Shown here in pieces: positions 10,709 through 22,653 of a stretch of 64,000 nt of DNA. Position 1 is the stretch's first letter; every line of letters starts with the position of its first letter. Below the pieces are notes generated by a model that was not told the origin of the DNA, ran no database searches, and saw only the letters and a list, made by a program, of their open reading frames with translations. Origin of the DNA: Helopsaltes ochotensis (taxonomy: Eukaryota > Chordata > Aves > Passeriformes > Locustellidae); NCBI GenBank assembly GCA_013400155.1, contig VXBM01000236.1, forward strand, positions 124,001 to 188,000. The letters run 5' to 3'. Position numbers and translations under genes: made by a program.

Positions 10709-10720
10709 TTCTACCTGACT
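10709..10720 (-). promoter_or_regulatory. EDA: Tandem 5' splice sites for EDA-A1 / EDA-A2
   Basis: On the minus strand the exon end reads AGTCAG, then GTAGAA, then intronic GTGAGT. Cutting before GTAGAA drops Val-Glu (A2 form). Cutting after it keeps them (A1 form). GTGAGT is the stronger donor. Exon 8 begins in phase 0, so both products stay in frame. In mammals this two-residue choice switches receptor from EDAR to EDA2R. Confidence 0.9.
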
Positions 10721-10839
10721 ATAGATGAAGTATGTGCCGTCCACCAGTACCTCCAGCTCCCCACTGCGGGCATGCAGCTTAAACACCTTGGGGTTCAGAG
10801 TGATGCGAGACCAGTCATTGAGGACTCCACCTGAAAGAT
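10709..10839 (-). CDS. EDA: Ectodysplasin A, exon 7 (TNF domain N-terminal part)
   Basis: This 131-nt exon (same as human) encodes the DLSGGVLNDW block through YFIYSQVE of the TNF homology domain. It enters in phase 1 and leaves in phase 0. It has two nested donors. CAG|GTAGAA ends at 10715 and gives EDA-A2; GTAGAA|GTGAGT ends at 10709 and adds Val-Glu, giving EDA-A1. It also has two possible acceptors 9 nt apart, GAG|ATCTTTCAG and TTTCAG|GTGG, so Asp-Leu-Ser can be kept or skipped. The remaining residues follow the human sequence with few changes, for example Leu for Met in the ITxNPK block. Confidence 0.97.
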
Positions 10840-13058
10840 CTCAGTATGAGAAAACGGCGGTCACTCAGTACCCGTCAGGAGGAAAAGCGCAGGAGCAACA
10901 CAAAACACAGTCACAGCATGACAGGCAGCAGGGAACTCGGAGGGGGAGTTCCAGGATTACACCCCGGGGAGCGGGAGCAGCGACTCCTCTCTAGCTCTGA
11001 GCACGCCGTGGCTTGTGGGGCCGCCTGTCCCTCCAACCCTCGGTGTTCTCAACCTCCCAACCCAGCGCAGGGCCTGTTGTGCTCTGCTCATCCCAGGGCT
11101 GGGCACGGGCCTGCCTCCTCCTGATCCTGCAGCTGAGCTTGTTTGATCCCTGCTCCCTACTGTGTCCATGGGAATGGCCATCACAGAACCATCATGGAAT
11201 GGTTTGGGTGGGAAGGGACCTTAAAACTCATCCCATTCCACCCCCTGCCATGGGGTTCCCCTTCCTCTATCCCAGGTTGCTCCAAGCCCTGTCCAAGCTG
11301 GCCTTGGGCACTTCCAGGGAAGGGCAGCCACAGCTTCTCTGGGCAGCTTGTGCCAGGGCCTCTCCACCCTCACAGGGAAGAATTTCTTCCCAATCTCCCA
11401 TCTAAATCTATCCTCTTTCAGCTTAAAGCCATTGCTTCTTGTCCTGTCACTCCAGGCCCTTGTCCAAAATTCCTCTCCAGCTCTCTTGGAGTCGCTTTAG
11501 GCACTGGAAGGGGCTCCCTGGAGCTTTCCCTTCTCCAGGAAAATGTAGGCCAGCTTTGAGTCCCATGATGGATTTTAATTCTGATGTTCCTTGACTTCAC
11601 CACTCCTGACTTTATATTTGGGATAATTTCAACAAAACCTTTGCCTTCACAACTCCTAAGGTTTTTAAAAGCCAGAATAACAACAAAGTAGGAAATTGCA
11701 TCATATCACAACAGACTAACTCCTGACTGGGGTCCCTCAACACAGTCAGGGATTTATGGATCTACCACCCAGTCCTCTGGCACTGGGATTACTGGGATAA
11801 CCTAGGGACAGACTTTGCTGTAAACCCCAAATTGAGCCAATCCCTGTAGGTGCCTCAGTTTATCAAACCCCACTCTTTTCTTCCCAGTCTCCATCTGCCT
11901 CTCCTCTCCCTGTTCCCAGTTGGAGCTCGCCAGGCTGGCAGCTGGACAGCATTCCTGGCTCCCAGCTCTGGATTGTTCCTGAGCAGCAGGGAAGGACACT
12001 CACAGGGCATTCCCGCTCTTAGAGAGCAGTGCTCCCTCTGGAAACCCACAGCATTCCCAGTAATGAAGGGATAATTGCTTTCTAAATGTAAGCAAACAGC
12101 ATCCTTTCCCTCACATTGTTCCTGGGAACGAACCTTTTAATTTTGGGGAGCTGCGAGCACAAGTCCCTATCCATGAGAAATTCCAGCTGCCATTGCTCAT
12201 AGGGAAAGCTGCCTTTCCCACAGAAACAGTGGCCGGCCCTCCCCATCCCACGTGTGAGGCAGGAATTCACGGACAGGGATCCTGCAGCCCCTTCCTGCTG
12301 CCCCCACCCTCGGGAGCCGTGTCCCGCCCAGTCTGGGATTGGGGTAAGGATGGATGGATGTGGTCCCTGGGGAGCTGCACGTGGGGACTCAGGGAGGGGA
12401 CACGCCAGCTCCTCTCCAGCACAGCCAGAGCAGGCAGGCAGGAGGTGATGAACGAGCCCCAGCTGTTGGCAAGGAGAGCAGGAACTTGAGGAGAATTTGG
12501 ATGGGGATCTGGGAAGGAGGAGGAGAGCAAGGAGCTGCCTTGTGGATGGGAAGTGGCTTGGCAGGATCTGGGATTAAAGGCTGCTGGTGGGATCCCAGGA
12601 AGAGCTGGTGGCTGGACACCTCTGTGTCCTCTCACCACTGGGTCTTCCCTGCCTTAAATTCCTGGGAAACTGGGGGAAAATGGACAAATGGGGAACGGAC
12701 AGGACAAGGATCCACTGGGGGCTTAAAATAGAATGGGGAGAAAAAAGGCCTGGTCATGGAGGGGCTGGGGAGGCACAAGATGTACCTGGAGGTCAGGGAG
12801 AAGGGAGATTTAGCAGGACAGAATTACTGGGATGTACAGAACAGGGATAATCCGGGAGATAAACAGGAGCTCTGGGGAAATGGGGGTGGAAACTCCACAC
12901 AGGACTCTTCTTGGGGAGTCTGGGCAGGGGTACTGGAGGGCAGGGATGGGCAGGGATCATCTTGGAGCTGTGTCATGGGATGGTGGACTGGGATCCAGGA
13001 ATTTTATGGGTGTAGGAGGGGCTCTTTCCAGTACCCACAATTATCAAGAGATCCTTAC
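10840..13058 (-). other. EDA: EDA intron 6 (2.2 kb)
   Basis: It contains one antisense CR1 copy (11181-11541) and otherwise unremarkable sequence. The donor is GTAAGG at 13053-13058. Confidence 0.85.
11181..11541 (-). mobile_element. CR1 LINE 3' end, truncated
   Basis: An antisense copy in EDA intron 6. It shows the tail-proximal 'gaatggtttgggtgggaagggacc' region, the 'gccatggggttcc' segment and the 'ctccaggccc ttgtccaaaa' block. Confidence 0.85.
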
Positions 13059-13110
13059 CATTCTTCACTTGGATTGCTGAGCCTTGGCCTTGGAGATGGA
13101 CCACAGCTGG
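13059..13110 (-). CDS. EDA: Ectodysplasin A, exon 6 (linker to TNF domain)
   Basis: This 52-nt exon, the same size as human, encodes PAVVHLQGQGSAIQVKN plus the first base of the next codon. It is the first beta-strand region of the TNF homology domain. It starts after acceptor TTGCAG in phase 0 and ends at donor AATG|GTAAGG. Confidence 0.97.
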
Positions 13111-13211
13111 CTGCAAGGGAGAGCACAGGGATTGAGGATTAATGGGAAGCACCATGTCAGTCCATAAAAATCCCCCCAAACCTGGGTTTTTCCATGGAAA
13201 GATCAACCCAC

Positions 13212-13246
13212 CTGGATGTCTCTGGAGCTGGCCTTGTCTGTGGCAC
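13212..13246 (-). CDS. EDA: Ectodysplasin A, exon 5 (linker after collagen domain)
   Basis: This 35-nt exon, the same size as human, encodes a variable hydrophilic linker (ATDKASSRDIQ) between the collagen-like and TNF domains. It enters in phase 1 and leaves in phase 0. It is bounded by TTTTGCAG and GTGGGT. The intron to exon 6 is only 101 nt (13111-13211). The sequence differs from human at about half its positions, as expected for a flexible linker; its phase and length make the call safe. Confidence 0.93.
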
Positions 13247-14043
13247 CTGCAAAAGGCAATTCCACATCATTGAAGAGGAAGGTTGAGTGAAAAATCCCAT
13301 TAAAACCCCCTTCTTTTATCCCAAAATAACCCTTTTACCCCAAAATAACCCTGAAGCTCCACATAAATCACTTTTCTTACTCCACAATAACCATTAAACC
13401 TCTGTTTTAACAGGAGGAAGGGTATGGGGTGCAGGTAATATTGAAATATATAAGCCAGAAACATTAAGTATTAAAAAATATTTTAAAAAATAAGGAAGAA
13501 AAAGACTCATCCTACATTTCCTTAGTTTATTCCTGGCATTTCTGTCCAACTGTCAAAATCCTTTGTTATTAAACAGTTTTGTTATTCAACAAACCTTCTA
13601 GGTTTCCACTAGGAGGAAAAACTGCACAACCCATTCCCTGATCCACAGTGGGAATAAAACTTCTTGGCTGCCAAGATGCCAAGCTTCCCTCTGCAGGTCA
13701 ATCCTTGCGACTCCCTTCCCTGGGAGCCAAATCCTAATTAAGGAGGAGATGCCTGTGGCAGCACAGCACGGAGCTGAGGGGCTCCTGCTGCTCCTGGCCA
13801 TTTAGAGCCATGGAATCCCAGGATCCCAGAAATTCAGCACGGTGAGGGTTAGGAGGGACCTTAAAGCCCATCGAGTTCCCCCCCCTGCCATGGGCAAGGA
13901 CACACTCCATAGGTTGTCCCGCACGGCCCAGGCCACCCGAGTCCTGCTCCAGGTCGTTGTGCCGTCACATTTGGACACTCCGGTGACATCTCCAGCATTC
14001 CCACCTGTCCAGCTCGGAGCAGAGGGCACGGGTGGATGCTCAC
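13247..14043 (-). other. EDA: EDA intron 4 (0.8 kb)
   Basis: Contains a short AT-rich patch near 13430-13500 and a degraded antisense CR1 piece at about 13808-13935. The donor is GTGAGC at 14038-14043. Confidence 0.85.
13808..13935 (-). mobile_element. CR1 LINE 3' fragment, degraded
   Basis: The tail-end blocks (TGGAATCCCAGGATCCCAGA, then AGGAGGGACCTTAAAGCCCA and CTGCCATGGGCA) are recognisable. The rest is diverged. Confidence 0.65.
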
Positions 14044-14223
14044 CTGAGGGGCCCTGCACTCCGGGTGGTCCCTGAGGGCCCGGCGGGCCGGGGGGGCCGG
14101 GCGGTCCCATGACGGTTGTGCCTGGAATCCCGGGGATGCCGGGAATGCCGGGGGGACCCTGCGGCCCGGGAGGCCCCGGTGGCCCTTGGGGACCGTTGGG
14201 CCCTGGAGGACCAGCCTTTTTCC
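14044..14223 (-). CDS. EDA: Ectodysplasin A, exon 4 (collagen-like domain)
   Basis: This 180-nt exon has exactly the human length. It encodes 17 Gly-X-Y triplets in two runs, 10 and 7, separated by the GTTVM interruption also found in human EDA. It enters and leaves in phase 1, with acceptor TTTTCCAG and donor TCAG|GTGAGC. The collagen segment drives bundling of TNF trimers into higher-order ligand. It starts with the end of a lysine-rich stretch begun in exon 3. The locally high GC content reflects Gly and Pro codons. Confidence 0.98.
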
Positions 14224-17200
14224 CTGGAAAACACAAGGACAGGCGTTACGTGGGGCTGTGGGGTGGGCTTGGAGCTGCAGTAAATGGGAGGCTGGGGATC
14301 ACTCCTGGCTGCAGGCAGGGATGAGGAGGAGCCTCAGGACAGCCGGGGTGGGTGTCCTACGGCTCCACACCGTGAGGACAACGCTGCCAACGGGGCAGGA
14401 CCAGGTCACCACCCTGCAGGCTCCTTCCTGTTGGGAATTACACCTAAACGAGGCACGGGGGACTCTCTGGGGCCTCTCAAGGGATGCAGGCTCAGAGGTC
14501 TCTTCCCACAGCTCCAGTCACCCCGCTCTCTCCTGGCATGGGGTCAATCCTCAAGGCCCATGCCCTGGGGCTGGTCACACCCCTGCAGACCCGGGATGAT
14601 CTCTGGATACAGTCAGGATGCTCCCACAGCACGTTCCAATGCACCCAGCCAAGGCTGGGGCGTTCTGGTCCAGATGAACCACGCTGCAGTTACTCAGTTT
14701 GCTGGGTTTTGATGGAGAACAGGGATAATCTTTCCTACCTGTTGTACATTAGGATTGGGAGATGATCCCCATGGCCTGGTCTCCTCCAGAGGGCAGTTCA
14801 GAGCTGAGCTCCAGCTCTTCCCCAGCGTTGCTGGAGGGGCCCCTGTGCAGCTTGAGCCTCAGAATGATTCAATATTTTGGGTTTTGGATGGAGGGAGGGG
14901 CTCAGGAAGGACTAACCCTATCCAGGGGATGGAAATACTGGTGAATTGTTACAATCACAGAATCCCAGACTGGTTTGGAAACGACCTTAAAGTCCATCCA
15001 GTCCCATGGGCAGGGACTCCTTACACTAGTCCAGGCTGCTCCAATCCCTGTCCAACCTGGCCTTGGACAGTTCCAGGGATGGGACAACCGGTTTCCACTT
15101 TCCCTGGACAACCTGTCCCACTACTTTCCCAGCCTCATGGTAAAAACCTTTTTCCCTACCATGATCCTCAAACACCTCACATGTCCCAAGGAGGAGAAAT
15201 GACATAACCACATCAGGAATGAGTCCTAAATACACAGAGTGGTATGAAACAAGCTCTGCAGGGAAAGCCTGGTCCCTGCTCTCCTGATTTTCCATGTTCC
15301 TGAGAAAAATTATGTTCTTTTGATGTAGTTTTTAAAATGCCACTTTGGAGCAGCTTTTCTGCCAAGGAACATAAACAGCGCAAAATCACTGCAATTGCTG
15401 CCACAAGGTCCCCAGTAGGACAGAATTAAACTCGTATTTAGATGACAGCAGCAGTTGGGATATGAAATTATAGCTCTTGGAATAGTTTCTGAGTACATCT
15501 ATGTACTTGTTTCTCTACTAATATCCATCTTTGTAATGGACAGAAGCGTAAGGAAAAGTCCATCTGTTTTAGCACAGGAGTGGGAATCATCTGGATGGCC
15601 ACTAGCCAGGAGCAAGAGTACAAGGACATCAGGGTGAGACAACTGTGGGCATAATTTAAATGTGCAGAAAATAAAGTTAAAGTGAGCAGGGGTGAGTAAA
15701 GCCATACTGATGTTTACAAAAAGTGGGAAAAGCCTCCAGGGGACAAATCTCCACAGCAATATTTCTCTCCAAATCAGCAGCCACGACTTCCAACCTGAGC
15801 TGGTCCCAATCCAGCCCTCCTCCAATCCAGTACTTCTCCTCGGGATGATGCCATGGCTTTGGAAATGATCACCTTGAACCACACCCGTTTTCCCTAAACC
15901 ACTCTCACTGACATCCCCCCAATCCAGGCCATCCCAAGGGAGGATTGCAGACAGGGAGATGGGAATGCTGCTGCTGTCACTCCAGGCTTCTCTTCCCAAG
16001 AGGGATGCACATCACAGCTGGTTTAACTCATCTGCCTCCGAAATCTGCTCTGCTACTCAGGGAGCTGCTGCCTGAGCAGTGACACGATCGCTCATCCCAG
16101 TGACACATTTCTGTGCCTTTCCCTCCTTCAAGTGATCCCAACCACTTTTCTGCATTAGCAAACCTCACAAGACAAAAGGTATTCCATTTATTGTCTGATA
16201 TCTCCCTGATCAGGTCTCCAAGGAGAGTCCCAGCACCCAAATCCCAGCCTGCCAAGTCTCCCATGTTTCTGGAACCCACAGGTTCCAAAACTTGGAGCAG
16301 GCAGAAGCAGGGAGTTCTCCATAATCCTCATTCATCAAACAATGAACTGGAGCTCTAAAAAGAATTAAATGTGACAATACCATAAAATTAAGCTACTTTA
16401 TACAGCTGTATGCAATCCAGCTCCACGAGAGCCCCCTGCCCCTCTGGAATTGCTCCGGAGGCTGCAGCCATCAGTTGTTATTTGTTGGGCTGATTGAACG
16501 CGGGTTGAGCTTTGTCAGGACAAACTTCTCCAACATAAAATTTTACGCTGCTTCTCGGAGTAAATACAAATGAAGTTGCTAAGTGTGGCCTGTTCCCACC
16601 TCTCAGATGTGGCTCTGGAGTTTGCATCCAAGGATTAAAGCCATTTGATGTGCCACTACAGTAGTACAGACATGGAAATCTCGACTGCTCGGATCCTTGG
16701 ATTCGCTCAAACTCCTGGAAATGTGGGACCCTAAGTGTGGGACCCTAAGTGTTCCCAGCAGTCCTACAGAAACAAGGATGGCACCAGGAACCCCCCAAAC
16801 AGAGCTGCCTGAATAACCCAAATCCCAACAATCCATGGCAAACTGCCTGCGAAACATCACCAAATCCACAAAACCCTGAGGACCAAGCAACACTCAGAAG
16901 GGGTTCATAAAATGATAATTTGGAGGTCAACTCAAGGAAAAAGTGGGATGTAAGGTGTGTTCATGCTGGGTGTGAGGGAGAATCCAAGCTGCAGGTTGGC
17001 AGGACTGGGATGAAAGCCAAGGCTGGCAAACAGCAACAGCTCCTGGTATTTGGTACTGACTCAACTTTTCAATTGGAGAATCTTGAAGATTAAGTTACTT
17101 ATGTACAACATAATTAACTTATTTCAGTGTTTAAGGAAGTTTTAAGGGGTGCTTCTGGGTGTTATTCCAGCCTTTCCTGGAGAGGGAAGTTGCCACTGGT

Positions 17201-17271
17201 TTCTCCTTTGTGTTGGCCAAAGAGAATTCACAAAGCACAGAAAGGAAAATTCGGTTAGAACTCAAGCTTAC
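14224..17271 (-). other. EDA: EDA intron 3 (3.0 kb)
   Basis: Contains an antisense CR1 copy at 14954-15175. The rest is unremarkable apart from a repeat-free stretch at about 16430-16600 of mixed composition. No coding exon was recognised. Confidence 0.8.
14954..15175 (-). mobile_element. CR1 LINE 3' end, truncated
   Basis: Antisense copy with the tail 'atcacagaat cccagactgg', then 'gaccttaaagtccatccag', 'ccatgggcagggac' and 'ggacaacctgtcccac' blocks. Confidence 0.8.
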
Positions 17272-17301
17272 CCTTTTTCTTGTTTTTCACTGAACTTGGA
17301 C
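17272..17301 (-). CDS. EDA: Ectodysplasin A, exon 3 (lysine-rich linker)
   Basis: This 30-nt micro-exon completes a Gly codon and encodes PSSVKNKKKG between the furin site and the collagen domain. It sits after a long pyrimidine tract ending CTAG and before donor GTAAGC. Human exon 3 is 24 nt and reads PVKNKKK here, so this copy carries two extra residues (Ser-Ser). A second in-frame acceptor (TTCAG) 12 nt further in would give an 18-nt exon. The phase agrees with both neighbours. Confidence 0.93.
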
Positions 17302-17454
17302 CTAGAAAGGGAAAAAAAAAAATAGTGAAATTCAGGGATTTCATCAGAGAAAATCTCCATTGCCATTTTATTTTCCAAGTGGACAATGGATGTATTTGTG
17401 GTCCATGCAGCAGCACAGGACTGGTCTCAGCTGAGAGCAGTAACCCAAACTTCA

Positions 17455-17528
17455 GAGCATCACAGAGTGGTTGGGGTTGGAAGGGACCTTTAAAGATCAT
17501 CTGGTCCAACCCCCTGCTGATGCCTTGC
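17455..17528 (-). mobile_element. CR1 LINE 3' fragment
   Basis: A short antisense tail from a different CR1 subfamily: 'cacagagtggttggggttgg' then 'gatcatctggtccaaccccc'. Confidence 0.75.
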
Positions 17529-18082
17529 AAGCCAAGTTGTTTAAAAACATGAATAAAACACTAAAAACCCACAAAAGCAAAGAATTATTCTGAACTGGCT
17601 GTTTGAAACAATGGGAACCCAAACCTCCCGAGCACAGAGAGAAAATATTTACAGTGAAGCTGAGAAATGACAGGACTTGGTGAGCACAGGCTGAAGTGTG
17701 AAACATGTTCCACTGCTTCCCCAAGAATTCATCACGGATGGGAATGAACTGCAAAAATCCCCAAATATTCCCTTACTATTCATCAGGGAAATCCCTCTAA
17801 AATCTGGGGTTTAGCACAGCAATGACTGAAATCACCTTTAACTGAGATATAACCAATTGAAGGTAATGAGGTTGCTTTGAGTCTGAGGGGGTGGGGTAAG
17901 GCAAATTCCCAACAGAAGAGCCTTTTTCCCGTGGATAGTTAGAGGAAAGACAGGAAAAGGACCAGAGAAATTACCTATCAACCTTACTGACGCCTTTCTA
18001 ACAGGAATACTGGTTTTCCTGTTGTGCTGTTGGGTCATAGGAAAATGATGGTATTATCTATAAATGGTGGTATCTATAATTT

Positions 18083-18277
18083 TAGGGAGAAATTCCTCCC
18101 TGTGAGGGCCTGGCACAGGCTGCCCAAGGAAGCTGCGGCTGCCCCAACCCTTGAAGTGTCCAAGGCCAGGCTGGACAGGGCTTGGAGCAACCTGGGATAG
18201 TGGAAGGTGTCCTTGCCCATGGGGAAGAATGAGATTTAAGGTCCTTCCAATCCAACCCATTTTATGATTCTATTACC
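18083..18277 (+). mobile_element. CR1 LINE 3' end
   Basis: A sense copy from 'gggagaaattcctccctgtg' through 'gtccaaggccaggctggaca' and the terminal 'tttatgattctatta'. Confidence 0.85.
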
Positions 18278-19350
18278 TAAACGGTAATTTCTGCTAATTT
18301 ACTATTTTTAATAATATTTTCATAGTATTTTTTAATAATATTCACAGGTTGGGCAACACATGGATTCCTAACAATGCCATCCCAGTATCCCACTAGGAAG
18401 CCACACCGGACTGCAAAACATTTTAGGCTGGACAACCAGGCTCCTGATTCTGCACTTCTGAGCCCCACCAGTCCTCCCTGTAGCCACCAGCCACCGAACA
18501 ACATTAGAAGAGGAAAAAAAAATCCCATCTGAAGATCCCAGCCCATCCCAACCCAGCGAGACGCGAGCGGCTGTGCCTCGGCAGCCCTCGGAGTCACGAG
18601 AGTTTATTTCATGTTCCATAGATCCCACCATTAGCACCAGAACCAGAGTGAAAGTACAAATAGCTGTGGCCAGCCAGACACATTTGGGCTGGCTGGATCC
18701 AATTAGCTTCAAAGATGACTGGGAGGAATGAGAACCACATGGGATGTCAATGTTCGCAGTCTATATTACAACACACGCATCTGTTCCAGGCACGGCAGAG
18801 AGAGATGTTATGGATCTGCAAGTGGAGCTTTCGACAGACACAAAAGTATTCCTGACACAAGGCCGGGGGGGGGGTGGAAAAAACCCCAGGATTATTAAGC
18901 TTGGGAGCTTCTGAGTCTCTCTGGGGTTTTGCATCTGTTTGCCTCCCGAGAGCAAGGGGGGATCGTTTAATTGGAGCGCGGCGCTGAAGCTTCTGATACA
19001 GCCGAATTTCCCTCGGTTCTGCTCAAAATGGGAAGTTCATGAGCTACTGCTCCGTTTAGGCTAAAATGGTAATAAATCACTGAGCCTAAGCTGAGGGCCA
19101 CCAAAATCTAAGATCGATATTCCTGTCAGGTGCTGGGGCACAAGGGTTAAAAACCTGGCCTGATGTCCCAACACTGATGTGTGGAGGAGAAAAATGGTAA
19201 TTAAAAAATCCTTTCTGGTAGGGTTTTCAGAGGGCACAACCCAATTGTTTGAACATTAAACTTGTTAAAATATTTAAAAATACTTTTCAAAATATTTAAA
19301 CTTGTTAAATGCAGTGGTTGAACACACAGATAATATCATTATAATATAAT

Positions 19351-19500
19351 GGATGCCCCATCCGTGGAAGTGTCCAAGGCCAGGTTGGATGGGGCTTTGA
19401 ACAACCTGGGATAGGGGAAGGTGTCCCTGTCAGTGGCAGGGGAATGAGATGAGCTTTAAGATCCTTCCCCCCCAAACCAGTCTGAGATTCCGTGATACAT
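19351..19500 (+). mobile_element. CR1 LINE 3' end
   Basis: A sense copy carrying 'gaagtgtccaaggccaggtt', 'ggggaaggtgtccctg' and a diverged 'gagattccgtgata' terminus. Confidence 0.8.
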
Positions 19501-20801
19501 CTGACCCACTGGTTACCTCTTAATTGATGGTTAAATACCTACAAGTTATGCAAACCTAAGTCTTTCCCACACTCTCTCCCATGCTGCCAATCCCACCTCT
19601 CCATTCCATTCCTCCCACGGAGAAGCTCCAGGACTCAAAGCTTGTTACCCAAACCACATTTATTTACTGTAGCTTCATGCAGGCCTTGATTCCAAGGATG
19701 GCCTAAGAGAAAACTCCGTTTTTTCCACTCCAAGGTGTGGATCACAGTTGTATCCCACTATGTTCCTCCACTGTACAGGAGTAAAAAAATACAAATTACA
19801 GGATATCCTCTGCTGCTCCAGAGTCTACAGACTATCACCTTCATGGAGAAGGAAACTTGTTTGATTTGAAGAACTTCTGACTGGTCAATGTCTCCCATAC
19901 CTGATTTCAGGGCTTTGCCACACTGTAGTTAAGGATTTATTCCAGTCCCAAAGGGAACCAAGAGCAACCCAACCTCTCAGCTGTTCCCTGGCACCTCTTT
20001 TTAAGTGTGAACCTTTATGAGTGCACCTTTCTGCTCCTCATGAATCCCTTTCCATATCCATCAGGAATGTCCCAGAGAACCAGGTGATCCCAGCTGCCAG
20101 GGCTGAGCCAAATCACAGTCATTCCTCCCAGCTTCTGTCCTTCTTCCCACCAATCCCACCTCTCCCTTTCCACACGCTGTCCGTTCTCCTTTGAGGTCAA
20201 ACCAGGCCCAGACCTTGGGAATTCCATCCCCTTCTGCTTTCCCCAACTGGAATTAAATATATGTTTAAACTCTGATCCCTCCTGGAAGGAGTTGTCAGCT
20301 CTGTTCACCCCCTTGTTTAGCAGGAGGGAAGTTGGCCAGAACTGTTAATACAGAAAAGGATTGGGAGAGCAGGACAGGCTGGATGGCTTTGAAGGATAAT
20401 AAGCATGGAATGAGGTTCAGTCATAGAAAATATACAGTCCTATAAAATACATATACATGGGAAACAATAAAGTATTCTCGTGGGTGCTGGAGGACACCTG
20501 CACGAGGTCAGCTGTTGCTGCTCAGCCAGGCAAGGCAGAAACACAATCCTAAAATGGAAATAACTCTGGAAAACATGGGGAAATCCTGCTGCCACTTAGT
20601 GAAGGGTTGAGGAAATCCTGGGAACAGTGAAGTCAATCCTGATCATCTGATACAGAAAGATTATTTGAAATGAGAAGAATTCCACAGAAAGGCTTCTGGG
20701 AAGGGCAAGAAGTGGGCAAGTGAGCTCGCCTTGGTGGCCACCAGCACTGGGAAAGGATAAGGAAGGAAAAGACCTGGAGGGCTTCAAGAACAGTGCTGGC
20801 A

Positions 20802-20814
20802 CACACACACACAA
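20802..20814. repeat. Short CA microsatellite
   Basis: About six CA units, within ordinary intron sequence. Confidence 0.7.
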
Positions 20815-22204
20815 ATTGCTGCCCAAGACCATTGAGCTGGGAATGAGAGAGCTTCCAAGGAGAAGCACAAGTCTGGAGGGGATCTTCTGGCTCAGAGTGA
20901 GCCCTCCTGTGTCACAGGTACTGGCTGGAAAGTCTCTCTAAAGTCTGCCAGTCCCTTCGGAATGTTACTTTTGGGATTATTTTTGCCTAATCAGGGAAGT
21001 AGCCATTGCTAGTGAAGCTGCTGCTAGGAACATTGCAGCTACCTGATCTACTCCTATCACTGATATTCCCTCTCCCTGGTTTTCCTGTAGGAAAAGCCCC
21101 TGACTCTGCTGCAGTAACTCGGACCAGCTGAATTTCTTAGCACAGGACGGGATTCCCCCAGGAAAGATGGGAGCAGGAATGATGCACGCTGGGCTCTGGA
21201 CACCCTGGCTGTGAGCAGCACTCCAGAGCTAGACCCCTCCAAAAGATGATTTTCCACAAGTGCCAGGAAAATATAAGGGGAGGACAACCAGAAAAGGAGG
21301 GAATGTCAAGCCTGCAGTGGGGTAAACCTAGAGGGAAAGGCACAAGCAGGAAAGATGCCTCTATATGAGGACAGAAGACCTCAACCCAAACAGGGCCACC
21401 ACAAGCGGAAGGCTCCAAACCATTCCAAGCCACTCCAAAGAATTCCAAGTCCCTCCTAGCAGAAGCACTTTGGGTTCAGATGCAAACACCTCACTTGACG
21501 CTGAGGAAAACACTTGCAAAAGATGAGTTTTTAGTGTGCAAACCCCCAGCTGTGGCCCAGCCAGCAGCAGAAGACATCTCCCCGTGCTGCAGGGAGCAGG
21601 TTCCAGCCCCAGCTCCTGCAGCCCTACCATCTGCTGGATCAATTCCAAGGCCTTCAGAAAAATCCCAGATGGTGATGCAACTCAAGGATATTACATGTGA
21701 CATGTTTGCTCTTGGCAAGATTAATAGAGTTTACTTTGCCCCCCCCCTCCAATCTCTCTTTCTGCACGCTACACACTGCTGTGATTTACTATAAATACAG
21801 AAATATCCCAAACTTCTTTGGGACATCTGCTGATATAAATAGGATATTAAAAAAACCCTGCCTTCCCTTATTAGCTGTGTGTTTGGATTAACAAGAAATA
21901 GTTTAAATTCCTGCCAAACAGTTCCAACTGGTTTTATGGACAGGAACAGATCTTTGTAATTATGCTGATTTTATATCAAACCTATAAAAGGTTGACCATT
22001 ATAGGAGTCAGCCAAACAAAGGATACACCTAAGGAGGCGCTGAACGTGCTGGAATTCCCCGTTGTCAAGGGCAGGAAAAAGCCATGGAATGCCACAACCA
22101 TGTTTTAGCAGCATCATTTGATGCAGGACATGACACCAAGCGATGTCTTTAAGGTGTTCAGCCAGTTTGGGAAAGGTACATGGCAGCAGCCACCAGTTTT
22201 GGGT

Positions 22205-22320
22205 ATCCATCCATCCATCCATCCATCCATCCATCCATCCATCCATCCATCCATCCATCCATCCATCCATCCATCCATCCATCCATCCATCCATCCATCA
22301 TTCCACCCATCCATCCATCC
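22205..22320. repeat. (ATCC)n microsatellite
   Basis: About 29 tetranucleotide units with one short interruption near 22300-22307. It creates artefactual IHPS and MDGW open frames on the two strands and is likely length-polymorphic. Confidence 0.98.
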
Positions 22321-22653
22321 TTCGGAGACTGTGCCAACCTGTTTTCAGCATTCATTGGGAATTATTGACCCTTCTCCTATTTCCTAGCACTGAGATACCA
22401 TGGAACATCCTCAATCTTCTTCCCTAAATGTGACACTGGTTTGGGGACGTGTAAAACCAGGTAATTCAACTGAGGCACCTCTGTGTTTCCACCTCCCCTC
22501 CATCCTGGGGGATGAGAGGACGGAGGTACTGAGGAATTATCCTCATCCCAGGTTACAGATCAGAAATCCTGGTGACTAAAGAGAGGTCAGCACCATCCAG
22601 AAACACCACATCACTTCTCACTCTTTCATAAAATAATCATGAAATCATTAAGC

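Noticed and set aside
22118..22427. IHPS and MDGW repeat proteins
   Set aside because: They are translations of the ATCC microsatellite.
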